NCBI GenBank assembly: GCA_029251885.1
Contig: JAQXCL010000037.1
Location: forward strand, 1 to 49,812
Origin: Opitutales bacterium
GTDB taxonomy: Bacteria > Verrucomicrobiota > Verrucomicrobiia > Opitutales > Seribacteraceae
Length of the DNA: 49,812 nucleotides
Direction: 5' to 3'
The translations under genes were made by a program, and so were the position numbers. The stretch's first letter is position 1. Every line of letters begins with the position of its first letter. Shown piece after piece: positions 28,301 through 43,300 of this stretch. A model generated the notes under the pieces. The model ran no database searches and was not told the DNA's origin. It saw only the letters and a program-made list of their open reading frames with translations.

Positions 28301-31300
28301 GAGTTATGGGTTGGGGAACTGCAGGTAACCGATGGAACTTTACCTGGAATGCTCAGGGGACCCAAATTTCCACCGAAAATGGTGGTGGTATAAGACAGGG
28401 CACCGGAATAATCGGTAACGGACAATGGAATCATCTGGTTGCCAGTTACCCCGGAAATAGTGCTGATCTAAATGCAACCAGACTATACCTAAATGGTCGC
28501 CTAATTGATGCAAGTGCATCATCAACGAGTGGCACGGTTAATACGGGTAGCAATTCCGAACTGGTACTTGGCGGATTGCCCGGAACTACTTCTCTTCTCG
28601 ATGGATGGCTCGATGAAACGCGTATTTCCACGGTTGGCAGAAGCCACGCTTGGGCACGATTGGCTTATGAAAGTCAGCGGATTGACAAGAATTTCCTCAA
28701 TCAAAAGCTTGAATATTTAAATGCTCCCCTACTTCCATCTGATCTCAACCTGACCGTGGTCAACGGAACTCCTATCAGTTTCCAGGTAACGAGCAATCCT
28801 CCAGCTACCTTCTATGAATTAAATGATACTCCGCCAAGCTGGCTATCCTTTAACTCCGCAACCGGTGTTCTATCAGGTACACCTGATAGCGTAGGTACTT
28901 TGCAATTCAGTGTTCTGGCCTCCAACGGGGAAGGGAATTCCTCTGCCACCCTGACTATTTTATCCAAAGCAAGCCTAGACCCGCCGCTGGTTTCAGCAGG
29001 AAAAGTGGTGTCCAGGAGAGGAAGAAGTGTGGATATATTGGGAGAAATAATCTCAAGCGGTGGAGCGGTCTGCTCGGTCACGATTTATTATGGAAAAATC
29101 GATGAAAATGAAACAGTAGAAAACTGGGAGAAATCGCTCGAATTAGGCCAGTATTTTCAGGGCATCATTCCTCTGAGCCTTAATGGATTGGACAGTGGGG
29201 ATACCTATTATTACCGAATTAAGGCAAATAACGGCAGTACTGACTGGTCAGATGCTGGAAGTTTCACCACCCAGCCCTACGACCAAGGAACTCTACGTAT
29301 CAATACTGGTTTAGATAGTAATGGACTTGGTGCAGGCTGGTTCTGGGACAAAGGCCTTGGGGAAGGAGAGGTAAATATTCTCGAACCCACTTTTACTGAA
29401 ACCCTCTATTTTGCCCCCGATGGATCGGCGTGGAATCTTACCAAAGCGATCTTCTCCTTTAGTGAATCATTGGCCATCGGATCAAACCTAGATCAAATTT
29501 TATTAGAGGGAACCAATTCCTTATCCATTCAATCAGATGGCAATATTACGATCGGACAAAGCCTAATCGGCTCGTTAACTCCCACCAACCCTCATCTCAC
29601 TACAGGTACCTTTACCGATGGTTATGATGCCTACTACCCTGACTCCACCACCCGGGGGAATCGAACCGGACAAGGGAACCTTGGAGGATATGGCGGGGGA
29701 AGAGGTCCTGGCCGAGGAATTTCCTCCGGATCATTTTTTGCAGGTGGAGCATCTGGAGGTGGTGGATCATTTGGTGGAGAAGGTGGTCCTGGAGCTTCCG
29801 GGGCAAGTGGTATTTTATATGGTTCCGCAGGATTGGATATTTTACTGGGTGGCTCGGGCGGCGGTCTTGGTAACTTGGGCGAAGCTGGAGCCGGAGGTGG
29901 TGCACTTGAGGTTAATGCTACCGGAAAGATCATCATTGAAGAAGGAGTGAAAATTTCTTTGCGGGGAGGAACAGTATTTGTACATCCCCAATTCGGTGCC
30001 AACTTTTCCGGGGGTGCAGGTTCGGGGGGGGGAATTAAATTGATTGGTTCATCCATTGAGAATTACGGTGTTCTCGATGTGCGTGGCGGGGATGCGTCAG
30101 GTGCTGACCCTAGGGAACCTGGAGTAGATTACCTACGCCATGCAGGAGGTGCAGGTGGCGGAGGCAGAATTGCTATTTTATCGGATGGAAAAATCTTACC
30201 TGGTGCAACCATCATAGACGGTGGCCGAGGAAACATAGACGGGGCACCAGGCTTGCCAGGAACTTTATTCATAGGGCATTCGAAAAAAATAGTTGCCATT
30301 ACCGTATCAGGGGGAAGTTTGACTGCTCCTTATTATCAATTCTCCGATGAGAATGGACAAATTCCTGACTTTTCCACTTTTAAACTGAAGCCAGGAATAT
30401 CCTATCAGTTTATCTCCTCTGGTATATCTTCCGAACACCCCTTCATGATCGGTGAAAGTTATGGGGATTCCAATTCAACCCTCGTAAGCGGTGGACCGCT
30501 GACTGGAACGACCGGAAGAATTACCGTAGAAATCCCCAAGGACTATCAGGGTGATCTTTTTTACTTTTGCAAAAACCATGCAGTTATGTCTCAGAAATTC
30601 CTAATTTCACGGCAAGTAACTACTTTTAATGTATCGGGGGGGAACTCTACTGCACCCTATTATCAATTCACTGATAAGGATGGACATGTTCCTGACTTTA
30701 CTTACCTCAATCTCGTCCCAGGCAATATTTACGAGTTTGTTGCTTCTGGTGTATCAAGCAGTCACCCCTTTATGATTGGCGAAACTTATGGAGATACAGA
30801 CTCCGCTCTTGTTTCAGGTGGTCCATTAATTGGATCGAGTGGGAAAATTACTCTTACAATACCTGATAATTATCAGGGTGATCTTTTTTACTTCTGCACG
30901 AATCACTCGGGTATGGCCGAGCAATTCCGAATCACCGGGCAAACAATAACCATCAATGTATCTGGAGGAAATCCCAATGCACCGTTCTATCAATTCACCG
31001 ATAAAAATGGACAAGTTCCTGACTTTAGTTCTCTCAATCTAATTCCAGGAAGTATTTACGAGTTTGTTGCATCTGGTATATTAAATGTACACCCATTCAT
31101 GATTGGAGAAAATTATGGGGATACCGACTCTTCACTTGTAACTGGTGGTCCACTTACCGGATCGACCGGAAAAATTACCGTTACAATACCTGATGATTAC
31201 CAGGGCGATCTTTTTTACTTCTGTATGAATCATTTTATGTCGCAGCAGTTCCAATTTGCAGAACAAGTAACTGTCTTCACAGTATCGGGCGGAAATCCAA

Positions 31301-34300
31301 ACGCTCCCTTTTATCAATTCACCGATAAAAATGGCCAAGTTCCTGACTTTACTTCTCTCAGTCTAATTCCAGGAAAATCTTATGAATTTGTCGCTTCTGG
31401 CGTATCAAGTGTTCACCCGTTTATGATTGGCGAAACCTACGGAGATAATGGTTCCAATCTAGTTACCGGCAGTCAACTGACCGGATCAACCGGAAAAATT
31501 ACTGTTTCCATACCTACTGATTACAAAGATAAACTTTTTTACTTTTGCACAAGCCATTCGGCTATGTCTCAGGAATTTCGATTGGCATTAGATTCTTCAC
31601 GCAATCTATACAATGATCTTATTTTAAAATCAGGGACCCTAACATTTGATACCGCAGGATCATGGATGCATAGTTCCGGGCAAAAAGGAAAAGGGAAAGT
31701 CGAATACAAATATATAACAGTCGATGGTTTCCCTCACGGTTTTGGGGTATGCGAGTTTGAGTTTTCTAAACTCGAATTAGGACCGGAAGTTTCTGTCGTT
31801 ATTAAAGGGGAAAATACGCTTCGTCTTAAAATCAATGGTGATACAAAAATTGGTACCAACCTGACTTTAAACGGGAAAACAGGAAAGTATGGAATTTATT
31901 CGGGTATCGCTGGTCCAGGAGGATGGAATTCTGGAAGGTCACTTAGTAATGCCGATTTCCCTGCCTCCCAAAATTCTGTTCTTAGTGGTATGGGTCCGGG
32001 TGGTGGGATTGGTTACCATGACTTTCCACCAAGTAGTGCCGGTGGTAGTCACGGCGGACATGGATCGACCGGGGCAAACAGTGGAACTTATGGCAATATT
32101 TATGGAGACAATAATATCACTCATTTGGTTGGGGGATCAGGAGGTGCTAGGTCTGGTGGACGTGATGCGGATGGTGGAGGCGGGGGCGGAGCTCTTTCCC
32201 TTTTAGTTGAGGGGTCATTTAATTTAGAAACAAATGCCACAATATCCGCAAATGGAGGTAAAGGAGTTTCCCGTGTATCAAGTAGCGGAGCTGGAGGAAG
32301 TGGAGGTACGATTAGAATCGAAGCGGCAAATATCTCGAACCTCGGCCGTATAGAAGCATTGGGGGGGGACGCCAATGGCAGTGGTGGCCCGGGTGGTGGT
32401 GGAAGAATCACTCTCATAACCGAGGGATCATTATTGGAAGGGAATTATAGTGTATCGGGAGGCTCAAATGTTGACCTCGCAGAAGAGTTACAGGCCACTG
32501 ATGGTATTTTTTCCAAGATTCTCAGCCCTGCCCTCCCCGGTCTTTTGGACCGCAACTTCACTTTTGAGGAAATTATCTCCGATATCGACCTCGGCTTAAT
32601 TAGTGGCCTATCCTATGAATTATCCGGCTTACCACAGGGGATTTATTTAACTGAGAACCTCAAACTTTCAGGTAGTCCAATTAGAGCAGGCACTTTCCTT
32701 GTGAACATCCAAGCGAGTAATCGATTTGGAGAGACCAACGATACATTTACTATCAATATCGCACCTGAACCCCCATCCGTATTCACTCTTGCTGCCACAG
32801 CAGTAGGTTCTACTTCTGCCCTTTTGCACGCCGATGTAAACAGCACAGGGGGAGAAGATGTAACGCTCGATTTTACTTATGGTACAACCCAAGGAAATTT
32901 AAACTTGGAAACCAATTCATCCATGGTTTCCACAAGTGGAAAATCCGCATTACTCCTGACAGCGTTGGAGAACAATCAAACATACTTTTTCCGGGCACGT
33001 TTAGTGAACTCCCTCACCGAATCTGATATAGGAGTTGAGCGAAATTTCACAACATTACTCAACCAAGCACCCCCTACTGTGGAGATCGGACCCGCTAGCA
33101 AAATTAGTGACAACAATGCCACCGTATCCTACGAACTGGTTTCCTACGATACCTCTCCCCCGGTAGTTACATTGTTTTGGGGACCAGTTGACCAAGGAAA
33201 AATAGATGGACTATGGGAATCGTCTTATGAAATTGGCGAGGTTACTCAGATTGGTATCAAAAACTTCATCATTTCAGGCAGACAACCAGGAGATAAGATT
33301 TTCTATCGTGTTAGGGCTAAATCAGAAAACCTTTCATCGTGGTCACAAACCAGCGGTAATTTCACCACGGTTGCCAAAGCCAATGTTTTGACCTTGCCGG
33401 TGGCAGATCAAAAAGCAGGGTCAGTTAAAGTAAGAGGGATTATTTCTTCAATCGGAGGAGTGGATACACTAGTAAAACTTACCTCCCCAAAAGTTAACCA
33501 GGACCTTCAGGCTTACTGGAACTTCAATGAGGGCGAAGGATATGAATCCTTCGACCAAGTAGGAAATTCTGGGGTTGCTTGGTTACGCGGTGGTGTGACC
33601 TGGCAACCATCCCATTCAACAGACTTTGGAACCGCGGTGTCTCTGGAAGGTAACGAATTTGCCTACATTGAACTGGGTGGTCAGCAAAGCTCTGGCGTTA
33701 CCCGCCAGGACAACCTTCTCGGATGGTTTCCGTTCGATGATGAAACAGGATCCACCTCCTCAAACTTGGGCTCGACAGGATCGATTGCCACCCTGAAAAA
33801 CGGGGCATTATTTTCAATAACTGAAAAGAAATTTGGGACTTCTGCTTTAAACCTTCCAACTGGAAGCACGGGGGCATATGCCGAGATTACTACACCTATT
33901 GAGGTGGGTTTAGATAACGTTTCCAACACTTACTCAATTTCTGTCTGGTTTAAACGCTTATATGATTTCACCAATGGATGGAGAACATTAACCCGGGGTT
34001 CAGGCTCCAACCACCAAGTTATTGTTTCAAATGGTAATGACAGATTGGGTTCATTTTTAAATTCTGATGCTGGCTTTCAAGATTCTGGATATGATCTGCA
34101 CCCAGAATCTTCCCAAAATTCGTGGCAACACTTGGCTGCGACCTTTGATGGTTCTTCCACAACATTTTATTTGGATGGATCCAATGCCGGCACAGTCAAT
34201 GAATCTGCAGGAAATAATATTTTCGCAGTGGGCAATTATCAAGGGGGCAACCAGCGTTTTGCGGAATATATTGATGACTTCCGCGTTTATGGAATAACCC

Positions 34301-37300
34301 TCAGCGAGGAAGAAGTGTCCTCCATCTACAATTCTGGCAACGGAGATTACCCAGCCCCTAATGATTCTCTCTTAATAGGTGGCGAGATGTCGCTCTCAGC
34401 TTGGATAAAACCGCGAAAGTATGGCGAAGGTACCAAGCCATTTGATTTCGGAAACCATTCAGGGAGCAATGCCTTTAATTCCTTAATTCTATCCTCCATG
34501 GATAATGATGGAAACCTGACTACTGGCAGTGGGACACATAACGCCTCCACGCTTACTCCCAATTTATGGAAACTTAATCAGTGGCAGCACCTTTGCATTA
34601 CCATAGATGAGGATGGGACGACCAAGTTCTACTCAGATAATGAATTTCTCAATTCTTACAGCGGTGCAAAAATCCCCAAATTAAAACGAACTCACCATAT
34701 CATAGGTGGAAACCGAATTGGAACTGAATCGTTTGAACCACTTCAAACCCCTGGGCTTACCCTTTGGTTGGATGCTGCGGATACCAGCACCATTGTGATC
34801 GATTCCGGCAATGAGGTAAGCACTTGGGCCAACAAGATTAATTCATCGGTAAAGATGTATAGCCACGCCACCAACAAGCCCGATACTGGAGAATCTATCA
34901 ATGGTTTGAATGCTTTGGGATTTGATAAACGAAGTACCAACAATATTGAACATATGACTGCAAAAATCAATGGTACTACTAATTGGACTCCCGCTACATC
35001 CGATGGTGTAATCTCAGGTAAAATTCAAAATGTCGCACTCATGATGGTTGCCAGAATTGATGTAAGAAGAAGAAGTATTTTTCCTTTTGGATTCGGATGG
35101 GGCGACCATTTCCCTTGGGATAATGGCTCAGTCTACTGGAAGCATGAAAGCTCCCGACCCACATTTTCAATAGGAAGTAATGGTACGGAATTTGTTCTCT
35201 CCATGATACACTCTAAATTACTTGGCAAACAACTTGCCTTCATGAATGGCAACCTAGTCTTCGACGGTCCCAGGACTAATGATAATCAACTCGGAAATAT
35301 GGGCACATTCGTCTGGCCGAGTAACTCTGGGAGCGGAGGCTTAAACAGTAGAGGTTGGGGCATTGATTGGACAACCGGAGAAATTATGGTCGTCAGTGGC
35401 ACGATCCAAGATACTGATCGCGAAAAAGTGGAGGGATACCTTGCTCACAAGTGGAAACTCAACTCCAAACTGGCCAGCAACCATCCCTACAAAAATAGGT
35501 CCCCCTATTCTCCTCAAACAGTACAGTTTGAATTTTTTGATGGTCTCGTTGATGACCTGCGTGTCTATGACCGTGCCATTGGAATTGATGAAATCTCAAA
35601 AATCTATCAAGGGGATTTAATAGAGACCCAACACCTCGGAGGACAGGAACCGCGGGTAACCCTCTTTTGGGGAGATGAAGATGGAGGGCAAAACGAAGAA
35701 ATCAATGCATCCTCAGTATATTCCTGGGATGCTAAAATTGATCTCGGAACCAAAAAAATCGGTGAATTCTCGGTTTCATTGGATGGCTTGGAAACCGGTA
35801 AAGATTATTACTACAGGTTTCTTGCCCTCAATGATGCTGGTTCCAGTTGGTCGTCAGATGTTGGAAAGTTTACTACGGGAAATTTTTCTTACTCTGCCAA
35901 TACCTGGCTCGACTCCAATCTTTTGCTTTGGTTGGATGCTTCGGATATCAATGCAGACGGTGATTACACCAATGAACCGTTTGGCGGAATTGTCGATGAG
36001 TGGAGAGATAAGTCCGGCGGAGACCGGCATGCTGGCAATGGGTTTGGTCCTTCAATACTTTATCGTGGGCTAGGAGATAAATCCGTTCTTCATTTTGATG
36101 GATCTGAACAGTTTCTCAGAATTAGTGATTACCCTTCCAATTCATCCAAAAGTTTGAATATCGAAGATCAGGGCACCCTCATATTGGTAATGGAAGGAAG
36201 GGATTTGTCACCTAATACAACCTTAATGAGCAAAGGATGGCCAAATGCGGGCAGCTGGGTATTACGCAATGATCAAAACAGTCTCCCCAGTTATGGTATC
36301 ACTGGCACAAGTGGGCAAGATGTACTCACATCCCCTTCCGGATGGAAAGAACAATTCGAGGTTTTCACTTTTCACAAGACTCCCTACCTTCGATCTATTC
36401 GCGTAAATGGCACTTCACTCATTCGTATGCTTGAAGAAGGCTTTTCCTCATCTGCCCAGAATGATGATCTGATCATCGGTGGGCTTGAACAATCCGGCAT
36501 CAATGAACATGGGACCTTTAAAATTGCAGAGATGTTAATTTATGATGAAGCCCTGGCACTAGATAGAATCGAAAAACTGGAAGGTTATTTAGCCCACAAA
36601 TGGACAGTACAGGATTCTTTGACTGATAATCATCCCCACAGGATCAACCCTCCCGCCTTTGAAAACCGCCCAGAAATTTTACTTAGTAGTCCGTACTTTA
36701 TTGGTGTTGATCAGGATTTAAATTTCACGATCGAAACTAACCGTCCGGCTATTGTGTTTGAGGAAGAAGGTTTGCCCACTGGGCTTAGTCTAAGCCAGAC
36801 AGATGGGGTAATTTCCGGTAAGCCATCCGTTCGAGGCACCTCCAATTCGGTATTGCATGCCACCAATAATGCGGGAACCTACAGTCAACCAATTGAGTTC
36901 GTGGTGACTGATTTCTCCCCCTGGCCCTTTGAGTTGGAGCTCAATGTATCCGAATACAGCTCTGCTAGTTTGACTGAAAACTTTGTTCTTTATGTTGAAC
37001 TAAATGAATCGATTGGGGGATTTCATTATGAGCAATTCGCAGACGAGGAGGGTCGGGATATTCTTTTCCTTTCAGCAGACCGATCAAGTGAATTGGCCTA
37101 CGAATTGATTGAATGGAATCCACTGGGAACATCCTCTTTTTGGGTTTTGTTGCCAAAACTTGAAAACGATACCTCAATTTATGCCAAGTGGGGTAACTCT
37201 GCCGTCACTTCCAGACCGGATTATACCAGCGATGGCACCGTATGGAAAAACCATCGGGCAGTTTGGAGAATGGATGGTGATCCGGAATACAGGATTGAAG

Positions 37301-40300
37301 ACCACGCGTCCGGACAGCATGCAATTGCCAGAAATTCCAAGCTAGAAAAACCAAAGGGTGTAATTGGTAATGCTTTCTACCTCGACGGGATTGATGACTT
37401 TCTAGAATTGCCGAATGCATCTTATTTCGCTGAAGGTGCAAAAACGCTCAATATTTCTTTTTGGGCTAAAAACCAGTACGAATCACTTGATAACTACTCC
37501 TTATTCCACGCACACTCAAGTTTAGGCACACACCTGCAAGTCCAGCTACCGTCTGCAGCAGGTAATCTTGAATTTTTTACCGGTAGTGGAAACCTTGATT
37601 CAAATTCTTTTGATTATTCTTCACAGAGTGCAATTGATCGCTGGGATTATTGGGTACTTCAGTCCGATTTAGACTCCGGACTATCCAAGATTTTCTTTAA
37701 TGGAAACCTTGCCAACGAATACTTCGGAATTACCCGACCCTTTGGAAATTCCGTAGATTCATTCAGGATTGGTTCAAAGAGAGATGGCTCAGAAGCTTGG
37801 CGGGGAATGATCGATGAGGTTAGGATATCGGTTAAAACCGAGTCTCCTCAAAAGATCGCAGCGTCATATGCCAACCAAAGACCCGACGGTTCGAATTTCG
37901 TCTCAATTGGTCATGTAAATGGACCTCCCATAATCCTTTCTTCTGAAAACCTACAAGCCTTTGTCGGGAAAGATTTTTCATCGATTATAGAAAGATTCCC
38001 CTCAGATGAAGGAAACTTCACAGCTGTCGGATTACCCGCGGGATTATCGATGAATAATGTTACTGGAGAGATAAGTGGCAGACCGGTACAAGACGGTCAA
38101 TATCAGGTAACAATGATCGTTCAAAATGATGAGGGTAAAATAACCAAGCCATTTGCAATGAGTATTTTTGACCCCACGATCTTTTCGAAGCAAATGGAAT
38201 TCAATTGTTCAAACTATTCGGGAACCAGTACTTTAGTGGATTTCCCTATGCTCATTGAAATGAATGGGTCAGTCAGTGGTTTCAATGTAAGACAATTTGC
38301 TTCGAGTACAGGTAATGACTTACGCTTTTTTGACACCACGGGGAAAGAATACCCTTATGAAATTGAGACTTTTGATTTGGCTGCCAATCGTTTGGTTGCC
38401 TGGGTGAAAATTCCTTTCCTCGATGCCAACACCTCTTTTTCTGCCTACTGGGGTAATCCATCTTTGGCAGAGTTCCCACCGGCATATTCTATAAACGGAG
38501 ATGTATGGAGTTCAGGCTACCGCGGGGTATGGCACATGCGTCCGACTCCAGGTACATCCACCCTCACGGACTCCTCATCCTATCGAAATCACCTAGTTGA
38601 TCAGTTTGGAGTTCCCCGGGCTAATGGATTAGCTGGTGCAGCCAGGCAATTATTTGGGCAACCCGATCATTATTTGACTGCCCCGTCCAATGACTCCTTG
38701 GAAAACCTCGCTTTAAATAAATATTCATTTTCGGGATGGATCTGGCTGGACGGCACCCCGGAACAACGGACTAACGAAGCGTTTTATGGCCTCGGTTATG
38801 ATAGCACTCCTCAAGCAACCTATTTCGATAAACCGGAAAACTTTCTAGCCCTCGAACCAGATGGTGGGCGCATCATCAAAAGTGGTCCAAATAACCAGGG
38901 CATTAGTTTTGGAAATGCGGATGATTTCAAAACCCTTGATTTGGGCATCACCAGATCAAGTGGTTTTATGACTGCTCTAATGACCCGATTCAGTCCGCCC
39001 GTATCTGCCTCTTATCAGTTTCGGATACAGATCGGTGACGAAGATTTTGCATCTCTATGGATCGATGAAAACAGGAGTGGAACTTTTCCCGATTATACAA
39101 CCTGTAGTTCCGACATTACCACCTCTCAACCCATTGCACTGGAAGAGGGGGAATCTTACAACCTTCTGCTCGCACATGGAGTGCCCAGTGGGTCCGTTGC
39201 CAGTAATCTCTCTCTCGAAGTAAAGTCGGACAACGAAATATTCGCGGACTGGACAATAGTCGATCCAGCAGACCCGGATCAAATCAAGTATTACCACCTG
39301 ACTTTCGATGGAAACCTAAGCGATCGTATAAGCTCGGTAACGGTCTTTCAGGATGGTCCTACGGAAAGATTAAATCTGCTAGGTTTAAAGCCGCAATCGA
39401 CCCATCGGATATCTGGGGGAGAAGCCATTGAAGCAGAGAGTAATGCCTCTCTACAATCAGCAAGTTGGATGCATTTATTCACCCAAGTAGATGATGAAAA
39501 TGATTTTCTTGAAATATACTTAAACGGAAACTTAATTGCCCAGAAAGACCTACCTGAAAATCCATTTCCTAATAGCACGAGTTCTGCTCCGTGGCGCTTC
39601 GGCTTAGGGACTCTGCCCTTGGCTCTAGATGAAATCAGGTTATCAAGTAGTAACCGCTCTCCTGACTGGATTAAAGCAATGTATGAAAACCAGTCAATAG
39701 GCTCAGTCTTCCCGCACCTTGGTTCCATTGAAGGGGAAGAGTCTTTCCTACTCCCCGATCTTGTTTTTACAACCCCGGCAGAATCTTATTTCGAGCTTTT
39801 TGTAGATGCCACTGGTGAACCTCTTGCTTTCCTCGCATCTGGTTTACCTGGTGGAATGACCATAAATCCGGCAGATGGAAACCTTTCGGGAACACCGGTT
39901 CAGGCAGGTACATATTCGATAAGTTTGGAAGCTTATTACTTGGACCAATCCATCGCCAAACAGCAAATCACATTGCAAGTTATGGCCGGGCTACCAGTCG
40001 TTCGCTTGGATGAGGTCATTAGCGACAGCACGCCCACCCTCACACTGCGCTACAATGTCACCGCAACAGGGGGAGACGAACCTAGCCTTATGGCGGTTGC
40101 TGACTCTGAGGACAAGGGAACCAATTTATATGATTGGCAATATCGTTTAGACCTAGGCAAACAGGGATTTGGTCCGGGCACATTTCAAATGAAGGGACTG
40201 GATGCAGACAAGCGCTATTTCGTTCGTTTAATGGCAACCAACCTCGCAGGTACTCAGTGGACGGGTAAAGAAACAATCATTAATTATATACCTATCCCGG

Positions 40301-43300
40301 ATGATTTGCCCAGTTCTCTCTTTCTCTGGTTTGATGCCAATGATTTACTCGCTGAAAACAAAACCGAATTACTCATCAATCCTGTTGGCACACCAGTTGA
40401 TACATGGAAAAACAAGGCGATAAATTCTACTATATCTAGAGATTTATCTATTCCTAACTCAAGCCCCGACTCCAATAACCCTGTGATTGCGCATGACGGG
40501 CACCAAGGCGTTGCGGTTGTGGAATTTGACGGAAATGACTGGCTACAAAATGAGCCCAACTCAATTCCAACAAGCTGGAAAAACTCCGGCTACTCGGCTC
40601 TGGCGGTTTGCAGGTACACCGAGGGCTTAAACCAGAGAGTAATTACAAGCACTTCAACAAATAGTCGTAACTGGGACAATTGGCTGATGGGACTGCATAG
40701 TGGAAACATGGGGCGTTATTACTTCCTTGGGTGGGTAGACCAGGGATTTAGCAAGGATTACAGCTTCCATATTTTCGAAGTAATTCATGAGGGCAGGAAT
40801 AAATCCTCCAACCCAAGAGCCTATGTTTGGAACGATGCTACAGCTGGAAATTATCATAAAGGATCTCCAACTGGCTCCAATATTAATTGGTTTACGCCCT
40901 TAAATATTTCATTCGGTGGATGGACCAGACAGAACGCACAGCTAGATTTCTCCAACTGTCAAATTGGTGAATTCCTTTTATTTGAAGGCGAATTAGAAGA
41001 ATCAGAACGTCTGTTGCTTGAAGGCTACCTTGGACAGAAATGGGGAGTCCCCCTGCCCTCTTCCCACCCTTGGGATAAGGGGCGTCCTTCTTTTGGTGAA
41101 ATCGTATCTGAAGGAGTTACTCCGGTCGGGTTTACTGGGCCAACCAGTAGTCCAATTGCGGTGAACCTGGGACCTGCCAATCTTCGTCAGTCCACGGCAT
41201 CCCTTACCGGAAAATTGATCAACCCAGGTCGGGGTATTCTTAAACCTGGAGAATTTTCACCCCAGGATTACCCGGGATTACAGATGTGGCTCGATAGCAG
41301 TGCACCCAATGGACTTAATTATGATGCTAATGATACACCCGAACCTATTCCCTGGCACCCAGGCGTTGTGCAGGAAGTGGTATTCCACTTAGATGCCAAT
41401 GACTCAAGCAGCATCACCCTAAGTGATGAGGATGTAGCCGAGTGGATGGACAAGAGTGGTAATGGTTACGACATGATAGCTCAGGGACACCCAACTCTAG
41501 TTGATTATGGATACGGTACTGGGTTAAAAGTTGTTCGACTTGAGACAGACCAGCAATCCAACGCTAATAAGAAAGCAGGCGGGGATTCTCTTTACACTCA
41601 ACAAGAATGGGATACCAGCACAGGGGACTTCACTATGTTTGCCGTTGCCCGCTATGCGGCTGATCAGGCAGATGAATGGTATAAGAACAATTTTATTATT
41701 TCTGATAGATCAGGTAAAAACAACTGGGCGTTTGGGTTTGGGTACGATGTTCTCGGATTTTCACTTCTTGGAAAAGAGAGCTTGAATATAGTTAGTCGAT
41801 TAACTTATGAAGCCCACGAAATCTTTATACCTTCTACGGTTTCAATAGATGAAGTATTTCGAGTAACAATACAGGGGGTTGATTGTAATTTCACTGCTAC
41901 AACAACGGTAAAATCTGATGTGTTTGATGGGATTGCACTCGCCATTGCAAGTGAATTCCCCAGCGCCTTTAATTTTGGCAAATCCTCAGACAAACTTCGC
42001 TTGAATAGTAGCGCGGCTGAAATAACTAGAAATGTTACTGTATCGACTAATTTAACTTTTACAGTAAGTCCCCCAAATGGTGTGTTTTTAAGTTCTGGGG
42101 ACGATGGGTTTCACTTAGTTGCTGTGGATATTGACGGCTCCGAAGATCTAGCCAATGCATGGGTAGATCTTAGAAATGTGACCCAGTACCCAAGTGCTGC
42201 GAATACTAACAACAACAGACACTTCCCCAAATACTTGCAATTTGGAGGGCATGGAACAAATCGTGGATTTTCCACTGCTGAAATTGGTGAATTCATTGCT
42301 TTCAATAAGGTTCTGACTCTGGAAGAAAGGCAAAAAGTTGAAGGTTATTTATTCTACCGCTGGGTACAAATGTTTAGTGTGGACCCCAGTCATCCCTACG
42401 CCAGTACCCCTCCCGATTGGTCGCCCAATAATGAGGTCAGCCTGCAAGCATGGTTTGATGCCAATGATTCGAGTACCATAAATAAAAACTTTGTCAAAAA
42501 GTGGAAGGATAGTGCCAACCTCAATGAATTTTCCCAAGTGGACTTGCCAAACCGACCCAGAATAACTGCTAATTCAATTAATGGACTTCCGGTTGTCGAT
42601 TTTGATGGGGCAAAAGATTCACTGTCCATAAATTCCCGTTTCGGCCTTGGCAAAAACCCCGATCTTTCTATTTTTGCCGTTTCCATGACTGACTCGCAAC
42701 GGGTTAGTATGTACAGCGAAGATAATAACATCAGTGCCTTTCCCACCGGTTATGAAGAGACTAAGGGACCGGAATTTTTAGTGGATCAGGATCTATCTAC
42801 CGCTTATTTCCAACCCGATGGTAACCAGTCCACCTTAACCATTGATTTACCCGTTCCTGGTCGCGTAACTGCTCTTTCCTTTATTTCCAGCAATAATGAT
42901 GAACGCCTGGGAGATCCCTCCAGTTTTCTTTTTGAAGGCTTGGAAAACAATGGTTCATTTTCAACGATCATTGAAGAATTAATTCCGGAATTTGATAGCC
43001 CCAAACAGAATCGATTGATCGCATTTGAAAACGATCAAAACTTCAGCACTTATCGGATTACCTTTCTCAATAATCAGGATGAGTTTAATAATTCTAAACA
43101 AATTGAGTTGGGCGAGATAGACCTTCTGGGCGTTCCCGGTAGTGATACCTGGTTGAGCACCGCTCCCCTCTTACATATTGGGGGGCAGGCAAACACCCGT
43201 ATTTTGTCTGCCGCTCCGGGAAGTTGGAGGTTTAATGGAGGAGAAGTAAATTACTCCCCCATCGAACCAAACACACCCAGCCTACAGATATGGAGTAGGA

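Noticed and set aside
29634-30056. Proline-rich open frame on the minus strand
   Set aside because: It is the antisense of the Gly-rich coding frame (GGN codons read as NCC, proline). The same applies to minus-strand frames at 32121-32417 and 45357-45812.
30292-31590. Tandem ~325-nt repeats as a possible CRISPR or satellite
   Set aside because: The repeats are diverged at DNA level, stay in one frame and encode a clear protein domain with conserved ligands; there are no short identical repeats with unique spacers.
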